A stretch of 64,000 nucleotides of DNA, from positions 248,001-312,000 of the forward strand of contig NW_009799179.1 of NCBI RefSeq assembly GCF_000213175.1, in the 5' to 3' direction. How positions within the stretch are numbered: position 1 is the stretch's first letter; every line of letters starts with the position of its first letter. A program made the translations under genes and the position numbers. The notes beneath the pieces are model-generated. The model saw only the letters and a list, made by a program, of their open reading frames with translations, had not been told where the DNA came from and searched no databases. Below are positions 11,757-24,174 of the stretch, in pieces. The stretch comes from Neurospora tetrasperma FGSC 2508 (lineage: Eukaryota > Ascomycota > Sordariomycetes > Sordariales > Sordariaceae).

Positions 11757-14700
11757 ATAATAAAATTAAGTATATAAAGAAAAACTACTATATATTTAAA
11801 TAATCAAATTAGAGGAAAATAGAAACTGTTATAGTAGAAGGAATTAAAGTAATTAAAATCGTTAGTACCGAATATAATTAAAATAATTTAGAAAATGTTA
11901 TAAATAAAACTATAAATTTCAATTAGGAAGCTTAATAGAAAGTTAATAACGAATATAAATAGGAAGGACCTAATAAAAAGGATTTTAAAGAGGAAGTATA
12001 GGATAATAATATACCCTAAGTATAAGCGTACTAAGCCCTAATATAAAAAGAAATTAATAACCTCCTTAATACCAATTAAACTCTTTTTATAGCTATATAT
12101 ATAATAAATACTACCCTACTACTAATTTCGCCGTTAGTATTTATACCCGAAGGATTTAATAATTACAAATTTATTAATTTATATTAATATAACTACCCTA
12201 ATTAGGCCGCTAAAAAGTATTTAATAGAACTATAGTAGCTCTACTTAAATAAGAGTAGGAAATACGAAAAATAGGAAATTTTTTAAAAGAAGCGAATTAT
12301 TATTATTAAAAGGAAGCTGTAAATTACCTAAGAATAAATTTTAAAACTATTTAAAATATACTAACCGGTTATAAAAAATACTATATAAATATACCCCTTT
12401 TATTTCGCTTACTACCGAATATTATAATTTCAATATATTACCTATAATTATTCCGAATATTATAGGAAGAAATAGAATAACCGTTTCTAATTTATTAGGA
12501 AATTAGATTAATAGGGATAATTTAAATTTATTACGTACACCTTCAACCGAAGAAACTTATAAATTACCTTTATTATAAACGAATAATTTATATTCAATTT
12601 ATATCCCCTTATACGAATAGGCGAATAGTTAGTACTTAAGAAATTTATTATACGCCCCTACAATATTTATACTTATTTAAGATAGGGAGAGACCGACCTT
12701 TAATAGTAATAATATTTAATATTCAATTACCCTTTTTATATAAAATAGAAAGTATAGGTATACAAAGTAGAAATTATATATTATATTTAATAAATTAATA
12801 TAATTGAAAGTACTAAGGATAAAAAAGCCGTTTATTTAGTATAGTTATAGGAATACTATTCGCTAAACGAGCCTAAATTTAAGGAAGAAAATACTTTCGA
12901 TAATTATTATTAAGAATTAGGAAACGGTTTAAGGCTTTTAAGGAGGTCCAATAGAAATTAAATCCCTAAACGAAACGGATTATCCGGCGATATAACCGTC
13001 GGAAAAATAAAATCTAAAACTTTATAGTACTTATAAAAGTCGCTACTATAGAAGAAGGGAAAAAGGATTAGTAATTTAAAATTATAGTCTATTAAAAGAA
13101 TTATTAGGTTTTTATACTAATAGATTCCGGAATTTAATTGAATTTTATTTCGCTTAAATTCGTTATTTAACTAAGGATTCTTTAAAAGAAGAAAAAAGTT
13201 CCCTTTATAGTAAAAGGACCTTTCAAAATATAAATCGTAAAATAGGAAATATTATTATTCCCTATTACGGTAGAAAGTAAAATAGTCGAAGTCAATTTTA
13301 ATATTGTAGAAATAGGGCTATTTAAAAATATAATTTTAGGGTACCTATAGTATATAATATATAATTTAAATATTAATTAGAAGGAAGGTAATTACCTATA
13401 TTCTAAGACGTATCTAATTACTAATAAAAACTTAGAATATAGTAAAAATAAATTAAGGAGGCGATATTCCTATAGCCCTACCGCAAATAGTATAAAAAGT
13501 TATAATTTATACTATTAATAAAAGTAATAAGGTTATAAAAGAAGGATTAATAATATTAGTAAAGGTATTAATAATTAATGCTTAATATAAATTTAATTAT
13601 TATTAGAATTAATAAGTAGAGAAACCGAAGATAATAATTTTAGTAAAATATTTAAAATACCCGGCTTTCGTTAGTAAATACTTTAAAGGATTATTGTTAT
13701 AAGGATTGTAGGACTATAAAATTAAATTTAAGGAAGGAGTTAAGTTTAAATTCTTTAAAGTATATTATATTAATAAAAAATAGAATATAAAATTAAGAAA
13801 GTATTTAGACGAAAATTTAAAATAAAAATATATTTAGGAATTTATATTGCTAGTAGGGTACCTTATCTTCTTTGTACTAAAAAAGGATAGAAAGCTACGC
13901 TTTTATATTAATTATAAGTAATTAAATTAAAAGACTATAAAAAATAATTATCCCCCTACCTTTAATTTTATATATTCGAAATTAATTAGGAGGAATATAA
14001 TACTTTACGTACTTTAATCTACCTATTACTTATATTTATATATAAATTAAAGAAGAAAACGAATAGAAGATAATATTTTATATACCCTACGGATACTATA
14101 AGTATTTTATTATACCCTTCGGGTTAATTAATATACTTATAATATTCTAATTTATTATTAATTATATAATTCGACCCTACTTTAATAAATTCGCTATTTA
14201 CTATTTAAATAATATCTTTATTTATTCTAAAATTTTCGTAGAATATAAAGAATATATAAAGAAAATATTGAACGTATTATACGAGTGCAAATTCTCTATC
14301 AATATAAAAAAAAGCAAATTTTATATAAGAGAAATTATATTTTTTAGATATTTAATTTCGGAAAACGAAGTTAGGATAGAACTAAGTAAAGTAGAAGTTA
14401 TATAAAATTAATTAACGCTTAAGAATACGATTAAAATCCGCGGATTCCTCAGGTTTATTAATTTTTACTATATATTTATATAGGACTATAAGAAGATTGC
14501 TAAACCGCTATACGAATTTACTAGGAAAGAGGCCGCTTTTATATAGAGAAAAACGGAAGAGGAAACTTTTAGGGCTATTTACAATATAATTACTATAGAC
14601 CCTATATTAAAACTTCCTAACCTAAACAAACCCTTTCAAATTAAAATTAATATATCGGATTATACTATCGGAAGATAATGAGAATAACGTAATAAGTATA

Positions 14701-17284
14701 GGAAATTGCATCCTATAATTTTCTTTTTAAAAAAGTTAGAAGGACCTTATTGTAATTATTCTATCTATAATAAGGAATTCTTAATTATTATTAAAATATT
14801 CTAAGAATAGAGGCTATACTTCAATAGAATTATATATAAAATACAAATCTATACCAACTATAATAATCTTTAGTATTTTATAATTACGAAGGTACTTAAT
14901 AATTGTTAAATATATTAAACCAAATTCTTATTGGAATTTAATTTTAGAATTAATTATAAAAAGAGATTAGAAAACGTTCGTACTAATATACTAAACCGGC
15001 GGGTAAACTATATAAAAAACGCTATAAAAGCCTCTATACCCTTATTCTAAAAATAATTAAATAAATTATTTGTATACCCTCTATAGGAATAAGTAAAATA
15101 CTACGCTATTTATAAAGTTAAAATATAAAACCCTAAGTTTTATATTATAATTATTACCCCTAAGGAATAATAGAAATAAGAGGATAATTAAAAAGATGGA
15201 ATCGTCCTCTAGAATAATAAATTATAGTATTATAATAAAGCTTATATTTAATTTAAATAGTATAAAGCGTTTATTATAAGGATATATATATTTAAAATAG
15301 AAGAATATATAGGTATTATTAGAATTATAGTACGGATATAGTAATACTACAACTTTCTAAAAATAAAAACCGAAGTAGCTCGAATATTATAAATTTATAA
15401 GCGTTATAGTAAAATTAAGGTTATAAGATATAAACTATATAAATTCTTTAAACCTTTAAAAGTTGTAGAAAAGCTATAAAGTTTAGTAATTATAAATTTT
15501 ATTACTAAATTACTACCGTCTATAGATATTATAATAGGAATCATTTATAATAGTATCCTAGTAGTAGTAAATAAATTAATTAAGTAGAATTATTTTTTAC
15601 CCTATAAGGAGATATAGTTAGTAGAGTAATTTATAAATATAATTTATCGGAATATTACTTCGGTATACAATTGGCCGAAGGAATAGATTACGGATAAGGA
15701 TACTAAATTCGTATCCAAGTTTTAATAAATATTAATAACCAAATTTAGTACTAAAAGTAAAATATTAATAGTATATTACCTATAAATAAATAAATAAATA
15801 AAACGAATTAATTAAATTATAAAGTAATATTTAAAGAATTATATTAACTTCGAATAAAATAATTAGGTAAAACTACTACCTATAATATAATTAATATATA
15901 ATACTTCCCTTATAAAAACTACTAAAGTTTCACCTTTCTTTATAAACTACGGGTATAAATCAAAACTCTTAGAAGGACTAAATACTAACGTCCCTAGGGC
16001 TTTAATTAAAGCCAAAAAATTATATATACTATATAAGAAGTTTAAAGGAGAATTGGAATTCGTTAAATAAAAAATGAGCTAATATTTCAATTTAAAAAAG
16101 CTCGAAGGACTTCGCTTTAAAAAGGGGGATAAAATCCTTTTATTTACTAAAAATTTCAGAATAAAGAGACTTAATAAGAAATTCGACGACCGACGGATAG
16201 GGCTATTTAAAATTAAAAAGAAAATCTCCAATATAGTATATTAATTAGATATTTCTAAAATTATAAAACTAAAATTATATTTATTTTATATTATATTATT
16301 AGAATTAGCACCTAAAAATATACGAGTTAATATACGAATTAGTATTAAGGATAAGGAAGAAAAATAAAATATAGAATAAATTTTAAATTTAAAGATAAAA
16401 GAAGGAGAATTAGAATACTTTATTAAATAGGATGGATTTAACCTTAAAAATAATATATAGAAACCTATTAGAAATTTAAATTATTCTAGGAAACTAGAGG
16501 AATTCTACTAGAAGAACCCGGATCGGCCGGGGTAGAAGGACTATCTAATTAAGAAGAAGGGAAGGTAAATATATTTAGTAAAACCTAATTAATAGGCGGA
16601 AAGGAGGTAAATTTCCCAATCGGCTACTCTACGGGCAATAGTTTTAGCTTTAAACTAACCGCCCGTTCCTCTACTTCTAAAACCTCTAATTTAATTATAT
16701 TATAAAAAGATAATTCGCAACCCTAAGAAGTTAAATCTTATTACTACCACTCCAAATCTAATAATTAGGCAATTTATATTTTTAAACCCTTCTATTAAGT
16801 ATTAATCTATTTTAAATACTTCTTAATAGAACGAAAAAGCTTATCCTTTATTCGTTAAACCTAATCGAGGGTTATAATAATATTAATTACTAGAAATTGT
16901 TAATAATATTTATAATTATAATAAGAAGGAACCTTATATTCTATATCGGTATTAATAATTTTATAAGGACGTACCCGCTGTATATATTTAATGTACTTTC
17001 TATCGTCGGAAATCTTTTTGTAAGGAAGATAATAATCGGCGTAGTAAGTATAAAGTATAATAATAATTCTAAAATACTTAATATTAGTAATTAAATTTTA
17101 GTATTTAAACGCCGACCGGGAGGGACGTTTCTAAATGCGAAAGGACGATATACTTAAATAATAAGGGAAAAAAAATAATTTACTATAGTTAGAATAATAG
17201 AGGACGTAGCGTATAAAAATATAAATTATAGTAATAAAGAATTAATAAATTATTGAGGACGTCGGCTAAAGAAGGGAAGTATTA

Positions 17285-17758
17285 TATTATAAATTTAAAG
17301 TAAATATATAGGCCAATTAAACTATTAGTAGTATAAGTAACCTAAAAAGGCTAATTCGTATAATTATAAGTTAAGGCAGGGTTAAAAAAAGTATTAGAGA
17401 TAGGACTTACGCTAGTAAGCTAATTCTAAGCTTATACTAATAAATTAGCTCTAGGTTTATATTAGTAAGTTAATTCCGGGCTTACAATAGTAAACTAACG
17501 CTGGACTTATAGAGTAAGCCAGTATTATAATAATACAAGTAAGCTAACTATAGAATAAATAATACGGGAAGTATAAAGAGACGATTGGAGAATTTAGATT
17601 ATTAAATAGTTCGACAATAGTCAATACAACTTAATTATTATTATTGAGACTAGTATTACGAATATATTTATTATGAACCCTTTAGCTTCACCGAACGACT
17701 CTAATAGTTCTTACCTTCAACTATCTTATTTAGGTAGATTAGACTGCCGTTCGTTACA
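17285..17758 (+). repeat. Inner element LTR, right copy
   Basis: This is the right terminal repeat of the inner element. It ends CGTTCGTTACA, followed directly by the TTTCG target duplication. The matching short-motif array lies near 17410-17510. Confidence 0.88.
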
Positions 17759-18693
17759 TTTCGTTTATATATTTATCGAAACTTCTAATTTTATAATCGA
17801 CTTTAATAAGTTTGTTTTTAATATCACTCTTTAAACTTCGGTAAAACTAATATTTAAAGCCTTCGTTATTCTAATTAATATAGAACGCGAATTATTTAAA
17901 TTCAGTTACGTAGGATATAATTAATTTAGTCTAACGAAGTTCGTTTAATTTAGTTTCGGTTTAATAAATTTTATTAGTAAGTCCGAAGATTTAATTAATA
18001 ACGCCCTCGAAATAATCGAAGTTACTAAAAATTTAAATAATTTTAGGATATATATCGGGCTATCTATATTTAAAATAATTAATTTAAGTAGGTTAAAACT
18101 ATTCGAAAGTTTTATTAATTAAGAAGGAGGCGGTATATAAAATTATTTGAATAGGGTTTTAAATATTAGAGAACTTTAGGTTAGTACGAACCTAGGTAAA
18201 GAATCCTTAGAAATCCTCCTTCTTAGTACTATCGAATTTAGGAGATAGGTTGAATTTAATTTTAGGAAGTAGGGAATTATTATAAATAGTATAGTCGGAT
18301 AAAACTTTTATATTTAATTTATTAATAATTTTACGAAGTTCGGCTATACTAGTATTTTTAGTAATAGTAGGAATAAGGTTAATAGGGGCTAGCTTTTTAT
18401 TTTGAGTATTAAAGTATTAGGCGGCTTCTTATTAGGTACAAAGTTCGGTAGTTATAATTTTACGGCTATTATCGTTTTTAATTCCGGTTATAGAGTCCGT
18501 TCTAGGGCCGGGGTTTTCGGCTATAGTACCCGGGAGTCTAGCTTTAGTGGGTCCTCCGGTAGCGGGGTTACTAATCGGATTTCTAAATATAATGAAGGTT
18601 AGGGCGGGGTTGAGGAAATTTAATAATTTGAGGAAACCTTTGGGTATAGTAGCAAATCCTAGAATATTAATATACAAATTAATAAGCAAATAA

Positions 18694-18971
18694 TGTATAA
18701 TGAACCGTTATAAGTATAAGAGTATATCGCTAGGATAATTAATAGATAATGGTAGTAGTAGCTAAAAGGTACTAATCGATTATAGAAGCTATTACTTGCT
18801 GGAGAGCTATAATAACGAAGGCCGGGAGGCCGTCTTATATACTGGCTCTCAGCCGGTCCCGTAGTCCCGATATTTCGGGACTCCGGGCTTGCCCCGTGGT
18901 CCCGTTGTTCCGGGACCCCGGGACCCTCCTGATTGGTCAATCTATCTAAGCTTGTTGGTTGGATTGTAACA
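18694..18971 (-). repeat. Outer element LTR, right copy (better preserved)
   Basis: This is a 278-bp LTR matching 3372-3647. Its right half keeps a GC-rich sequence with repeated CGGGAC/GTCCCG words, while the left copy is more eroded. It ends GGATTGTAACA, then the TCGAT duplication and unmutated host coding sequence. Confidence 0.9.
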
Positions 18972-19428
18972 TCGATCCTCCTGTTGCCAGAGAGAAATGC
19001 GAGTATCGGAGTAGGAAGTATCCGCCTCTTGTTCATTGCTGATTTGCGAGGTAGGGTTTAGCTCGTGAAGAAAATGCGTATCAGCCCATCCCCAACTGAC
19101 AACACCCATATGCTCATCATTGATTTCTCCATAATCTCTGTCATATTCAATCTTATCGTGGTTATCTGACTCATAGTCTTCTGTCAGGGCTGTCTCGCTG
19201 TCCGTTTCGGAGGTCTCGCTTTCTGGTACAAGAGGAGGGCGCTGGTCTATGAGCGTATTGGAAGACGGTTTTGCTGTTGTATTCGTGTCTGGCTCGAAAC
19301 CAGAACTCGAGACAAGATGGCATTTCACCTGTAGAGGCATCTTCGTCTTCGACCCGAGGCCGCTTGTCAATATGGCCGTCAGAGGAGGGAGAGGTAGAAG
19401 CCGTGCGTTCGCGCTTTGTCGGTGACAT
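18972..19428 (-). pseudogene. RHL2, 5' portion: nuclear-signal N-terminus up to the RI-LW motif
   Basis: This is the 5' piece of the split family gene. From an ATG at 19428 the first frame reads MSPTKRERTASTSPSS, then DKRPRVEDED, the family's KR-x-KRPRV nuclear-signal pattern. The conserved RISLWQQEDR at the insertion point lies in a different frame (open 19370 to the LTR), after an acidic linker. A frame change or a very short intron must therefore lie around 19310-19370. This is a lesion separate from the insertion, or a sign that the start is further down. The piece stops at the TCGAT target duplication. TLE1 lies about 0.9 kb upstream. Confidence 0.75.
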
Positions 19429-20309
19429 TGTACTCTATATGAAAGTCTAGAAGAGAACTGTCAGCAGTGCTGACCGAAGGGGTAGTGAGAGCGTAAATTG
19501 AGAGACTTTTCAAGCGACACGAAACAATGAAAATCAAGAGGGACAAGCCGGGTTTGTTTGAGGATTATCATGATGACCTTTTGCGCTCCATGTCCTCTGA
19601 CACTTACCGGCGCGTCACATGGAGATTGCAGCATCGGGATGACTTACGTTGACTCAATTGCTCTTGATCTCTTCGCCAGGTACGTTTTCTGGCCGGGGCT
19701 TTGAAACTTGCTTCAGTGTCTTGGAGCGAGCACCTCGTCGTTGATGCGTGCGAGAAGACAGATCCGAGCAGAATATGGTGCGAGATTGAAGGTGTCTTGC
19801 CGTCTGGGACAAGAGAGACGGCTTGGAAGTTTTTGAGGCAGAGAATTGAGCGAAATGAGACAGGGGCGAATATGACAGGGCCGGGACAGAAAGAGGGGTA
19901 AGATTGTGCAGCCGGAAAAGAAGATGATGGAAGGAGCACTATGGGCAGGTTGAAGTATGTGATGAGACCATGCGATAGTGCGATGGCCTAGTGCAGGCCG
20001 CTTCAGTGGTTGTCACTAACAGCCGGGATCCACTTGCAGATGTGAAAAGTTCAGGATGTGTAAGCGATAGTGCATTCCACTAACTTCGGTGTGTACAGCA
20101 GGGTACGCTAACAGGCTTGCATTGCATGCCGCGCAAGAAGCGAGGTTGTATTCCCGACGTGGATGGAATCGTGATGCATCGGCTGGGCAGCCCGGAAATC
20201 GCAATTCGCAGCTGAACCAGCTTCCGGCCCGAAGAAAAGAGAAGGGGAAAATGTAAAAGCTATCGACGGTGCTTAAGGTAGAAAATCAAGAAAAAGAAAC
20301 AAAAAGATC
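19429..20309. other. Upstream region of RHL2
   Basis: About 0.9 kb with normal base composition. Short frames on both strands (for example 19604-19939) show no recognisable motif. I see no structured element apart from TLE1 at its right end. Confidence 0.5.
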
Positions 20310-20432
20310 GGCTCGCCCCTGCTCGGAATCGAACTCACGAAGAATCAACTCTGGACGAGCAAGGGTTAGACCTACGAAAACACCACGCATTTTCTGGACC
20401 CAGCGCACTACCACAAAGGCTACTGGACCGTG
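20310..20432 (-). ncRNA. TLE1: degenerate tRNA-like element
   Basis: Read on the minus strand it has an A-box-like TAGCCTTTGTGGTAGTGC, then about 60 nt further a B-box-like AGTTCGATTCC. A short T-run (CTTTTTG) follows about 15 nt after the 3' end, a possible Pol III stop. Unlike the other six, I cannot form a good T-stem or an outer stem, so it is either decayed or a divergent member. It points the same way as RHL2 and away from RHL3. Confidence 0.35.
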
Positions 20433-21748
20433 GTAGAAGGTCTACACTTTAGTACTTATAAAGGCAGGTGGTCCCAGGACAGGTCCTGCCGCTTGTTGAC
20501 AGCTGGGGCCTGTGCTGTGTGGTCTTTCCTTTCGCGGCAGGAGTGGCTCACCACTAGGTACTGCAGACCTGGGATACTGAATGCAATTTTCATCCCAGGA
20601 TGCGGGGTGTTCTCCCTTTTCTTCCCCCTTCCAACTTCTTCTTCACCATCTCCACCTAATCTTGGCTTTGTCAGCCCTTTCTCTGCTTTATTCGTTTCTT
20701 TTCTTTGATCAGATGCGTTTCTCCAAGTCTCTCTGTCTCCCATCAGGCAAAGTCCGCCATCTCTATGTATCTTTAGCACTCCGTTATTGTTTCCCTGTTC
20801 CCAACCAATTCCTGCTATGGCCTTTATACGGATTCTGTTTACTCTTTTTGTCAATGCTGTCCTAGGGTGAATCAACGTCCTTCTTGATAAACACCATACC
20901 CTCTCAGGTTGCAATGATGACAGTTTATCTGAGGAAGATTCAGTGATCAACCTATCCGGCTCCACAGAATATTCACCCAGAATGATAGAGGGTAAGTGGA
21001 ATGCAGTATTGCTTCCTTTCAGAGTCTTCAAAGTCTATCACTGAGACCGATGACTCTGCGGACTACCTACAGAAGTCATGCCTTGAGGAATTCCCAATTT
21101 TGCTTTTACCACCGCATAGTCGTTTGTGCGTCTGCTTTGAACCTTGCTTCCGCCATGTCAATGATGTGTTGTTGCGCATTGATTCGCTCCAAGCCTTAGT
21201 TGTCAGTCAGTCGAAGTTTCACTCGACTATATCAGGCCGGCTATGGTCTGGACTGCGGTTCATACACTTCCACACATTCTTGCGATCGCACATTCTTTGG
21301 GAGAGGGCGAAATTACAGAGCTTTCAATGTCAACATGCAACGCCAATACACTTTTCTTTCCTCGCCCTTTGGAATCAAACGGTCCGTTGGTGCAATAGGC
21401 ATAGGCACCCGTTCAAGACGTTGGCAATACACTGCACAATGTGAAGGAGAGGTACAAACTCGTGGTTCTACCCCCTACCTCAGTAGCAATGTTACTGGAG
21501 GAAGGAGTGTCTACCGTCTCATGTTTCGACCGGTTCCTCCAGCCCCTAGTGTGGCCCGTGCTCCAGACCTTGTGCCCCCTCTTCGTCCGCTCGCTGCGTT
21601 TTGCCACAGGCTCTGGCTCCATTCACCTGCTTTCATCTTGTTCGCTCCTGCTGGTTGCCTATCCTTGCTCCAGCCTCGCTCCACCAACAACGCCGTGTCT
21701 TTCGAATTTAGCCACCTCATCGCCATTTCGAAGCCCACGTCCAGCGCC
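20433..21748. other. Leader/promoter region of RHL3
   Basis: About 1.3 kb upstream of the chosen RHL3 start. The RHL3 frame is open upstream to 21200, but that extension is not conserved in the family and looks like leader. Pyrimidine-rich tracts lie near 20600-20720. Confidence 0.5.
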
Positions 21749-23584
21749 ATGGAAACACCCTCATTGCAGGGCGAAATGCCGGCTGCGGACACCATTGAAG
21801 ACGAAGAAAAACATGCGCTGCAAGACCGGCATGTTGACGAACTGGTAATTCAGGCGCCCAGCGCGAAAACCAGTATCCTTTTGCCCTCCCGAAGGTCCCC
21901 CTCGCCTGTCGCGGACCAGCGAGTCTCGCTGTGGAAAGAGGAGAATCGCGCCTTCAACGGAATCATTAATCGAGACCGTAGTCGCCCCCATCGCCGCACT
22001 AATGCGGCTCGAGCTGCGCAAAGATCCGCGCCTATGATGAATGGACAGCCCCAGTTCGTCTTCTTCTGCGATGGATCAAGCTCGTACATGTCAACCCCAA
22101 ATGCTACACAAGACGGAGGGTACGCCGTGGTCTTCCGTGATCCATACGGTGCCGACAAAGCCGCCACTACCAGCTCTTCAGATTCAGCAATAGCCAGAAT
22201 CGATCTTCCGGGATCTCAAGAGCAAGACGGCATCAGTGTCGGCGACTTTACTATCCGGCACTGGCTATCTCACAGAACCTTTGGAGCCGCCCACGTCGAG
22301 ATGGCCGCCCTTGCCCAAGCACTGGAAGAGGTTATCAAGCGTAACGATCAACACCGTCCGGACAAATCGACTGTCAAGATCTTCACCGATTCCGACACAG
22401 CCCTGGCACGGATAGACAGGGGCATCCTCAACTTGGAGACGAATACCTTTGCCAACAGCCTCAAGCGCAAGCGCGAGAATAAAGCATTCTTCGAAGAACA
22501 CACCAATCCATTTGTACGTCTCATTGTATGGCAGTCGCACTACCTCTCTGACCGCGGTTGCACCATCGAGATGAACTGGATGCCTCGGAACACCACACTG
22601 GGTCACAGCTTGGCCGATCATATGGCCGGCAAGTGGAAGAACTGGAGGGGAAAGGATCCGGGTGATGCTTTTAACCAGAACTATCTACCACGCGATGAGA
22701 GAGACGGCATTATGGACAAGTTGCATGAGGAGGTCAGCGCCATTGAGCGTGCAAGAACCTATGATGTTCTGGACCCTGAACCTGAGGAGGAGCCCAAGCC
22801 CAAGCAGGCGCAACCTCCGAAGAAAGAGAGGAGGATTAAGCTTGCGACTGGGGCCAAGAAAAGGAGCACAACAGAACGTATTGCCCTCCTCGACAGTCCA
22901 AGCGACTACATCCCTCTGGACTCTGAATCCGAAGAGAAACTGGCGTCTCAGTCGCAACCACAGAAAAAGAAGCAGAAGGTCGAGGGTACGATTAAGGCCC
23001 AAAAAAGGAGTACAACTGACTTCATTCTCCTGGATTCTGATACCGACGAGGAACCTCAACGACCGAAGAAAAGGAGAAGGGTAAGGCGTGCAAGGGTCAA
23101 GAAAACAAGTGCAGAGGCTCATACTGCCCCTGATGGTTCAAGCGACTACACCCCGCTGGACTCCGATTCTGAGCAGAAGCCCAAGCCCAAGCCACAGCCT
23201 CCGAAGAAACAGCAGGAGACCAAGGGAGCGACCACGGTCAAACAAAGAAGTACAAGTGACTTCATTCTGCTAGACTCTGATTCCGAGGAGCAACCCAAGC
23301 CCAAGCAGCCGCAAACTCCAAAGAGAAGGAAGAAGATTAGGGGTGCCATTCCGGTTAAGAAAGGAGCATCGATGCAGCAGGTTGAAGAGGACAGACTGCT
23401 CAATGGCGAAGATAATGCGACTAGCGCCGACGGATTGCTTCATGGTGAGGACCATGCCTTCGCCTTCGACTTGGGAAACCTGCCTGTCTACCCCAACGAG
23501 GAGCACGCAATTCACGATCCTGACTCCGGCCATGGAACTCCCAGTTGTCTTTTGTGTGCTTGCCAAGACAATGATTACCCGTGA
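21749..23584 (+). CDS. RNase H-like family protein RHL3 with a repeated charged tail
   Basis: This 611-residue protein starts at the ATG just before conserved family sequence; in-frame ATGs further up give a non-conserved extension. RRSPSPVADQRVSLW near residue 50 is the family motif. The RNase H-like domain carries FFCDGSSSY (D108), GGYAVVFRDPY, HVEMAALAQ (E184), IFTDSDT (D214), IVWQSHYLSDRGC, WMPRNTTLGHSLADHMAG (D290) and then DERDGIMDKLHEE. Residues about 357-540 form an internal repeat that alternates Lys/Pro-rich blocks with SDYxPLDSxSE and STxDFILLDSDSEE. The latter resemble phospho-regulated SUMO-interaction motifs. PKKRRRV and KKKQKV are SV40-like nuclear signals. The N-terminal KR signal of the other members is absent, so the tail may supply nuclear import. 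The catalytic acids are complete. The biological role is unknown. Confidence 0.88.
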   Translation: METPSLQGEMPAADTIEDEEKHALQDRHVDELVIQAPSAKTSILLPSRRSPSPVADQRVSLWKEENRAFNGIINRDRSRPHRRTNAARAAQRSAPMMNGQPQFVFFCDGSSSYMSTPNATQDGGYAVVFRDPYGADKAATTSSSDSAIARIDLPGSQEQDGISVGDFTIRHWLSHRTFGAAHVEMAALAQALEEVIKRNDQHRPDKSTVKIFTDSDTALARIDRGILNLETNTFANSLKRKRENKAFFEEHTNPFVRLIVWQSHYLSDRGCTIEMNWMPRNTTLGHSLADHMAGKWKNWRGKDPGDAFNQNYLPRDERDGIMDKLHEEVSAIERARTYDVLDPEPEEEPKPKQAQPPKKERRIKLATGAKKRSTTERIALLDSPSDYIPLDSESEEKLASQSQPQKKKQKVEGTIKAQKRSTTDFILLDSDTDEEPQRPKKRRRVRRARVKKTSAEAHTAPDGSSDYTPLDSDSEQKPKPKPQPPKKQQETKGATTVKQRSTSDFILLDSDSEEQPKPKQPQTPKRRKKIRGAIPVKKGASMQQVEEDRLLNGEDNATSADGLLHGEDHAFAFDLGNLPVYPNEEHAIHDPDSGHGTPSCLLCACQDNDYP

Positions 23585-24171
23585 AGGTCGGGCTATACCG
23601 GTTTGCCTTCTCAGTTGGGCTCTTAGACGATACTAGTTAGGGTAGGCAAAAGAGCCTGCTGGTGTATGCGTGTAACTAATCGTTTTCGGTCTGTTGACAT
23701 TGGCGTCATGGCTAGAGCTGTAGCGAGCGTGTCTGTTACGATGGTTGTTCTGTATCTGCTCAATGGTCATAGAAATGATACCCAGGGCTTTTGTTCGGAG
23801 TCAGACGCAATGGAGTCATGGATGCATTAAGAGGGTAGGGGGCTTTTTTGGTTGCTCGAAGAATCATTCATTTCTGGACAGTAGTACATGTAGACAAAGA
23901 AACCTTTGGATTGTGTTGATTCGTGCCTATTATTAGATGACAAGCGGAGGGTACCTATTTATATCGGCTATGCCCGGCTGTTGTCAGGTTCAACGAAGCC
24001 GAGCTTCTGCGTGATTGTGACCAGCCCATATTCACAATCATTATCATCTGTTGACGTGTGTAAGGATCAAGAAAAATGGATGCATGTATCTTTCAATCAC
24101 CTTGAATTTTTCCTAAATTCCGCTATGAAACTCTGGATTTTCCGGTTACATTTACCTATAAATGAATCTTG
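23585..24171. other. Downstream region of RHL3
   Basis: About 0.6 kb with no supported gene. Short frames (for example 23745-23936) show nothing recognisable. Confidence 0.5.
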
Positions 24172-24174
24172 TTA

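Larger units (their letters stand above)
9709..17758 (+). mobile_element. Inner fossil LTR retrotransposon, Ty3/gypsy type, nested in the outer one
   Basis: Direct repeats of 474 bp (9709-10182 and 17285-17758) are flanked by the 5-bp duplication TTTCG (9704-9708 and 17759-17763). Length is about 8.05 kb including an 895-bp assembly gap. It lies opposite to its host element: degenerate RT similarity is on the plus strand near 13.8-14.3 kb and integrase similarity near 15.6-15.9 kb, again the Ty3/gypsy order. The interior is AT-saturated and broken throughout, consistent with RIP. It inserted after the outer element was in place. Confidence 0.88.
3372..18971 (-). mobile_element. Outer fossil LTR retrotransposon, Ty3/gypsy type, with a second element nested inside
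   Basis: Direct repeats of about 277 bp (3372-3647 and 18694-18971) bound the element, flanked by a perfect 5-bp target duplication TCGAT (3367-3371 and 18972-18976). Removing the inner element leaves about 7.5 kb. Degenerate reverse transcriptase similarity is recognisable on the minus strand near 6.7-7.2 kb and integrase similarity near 5.1-5.3 kb. This order, RT before integrase, fits Ty3/gypsy. The interior is extremely AT-rich with pervasive stops, as heavy RIP leaves it. It is broken many times over. It inserted into the coding sequence of RHL2. LTR divergence is dominated by RIP, so it gives no reliable age; it predates the inner element. Confidence 0.9.

Noticed and set aside
16897-17094. 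65-codon frame in the AT-rich block
   Set aside because: Chance open stretch inside a decayed LTR element.
3372-18971. Dating the LTR insertions from LTR divergence
   Set aside because: RIP adds many changes at once, so a clock does not apply; only insertion order can be stated.
21200-21748. Extending RHL3 to a 794-residue protein
   Set aside because: The extra N-terminus is absent from other members and the first codon at 21200 is not ATG.
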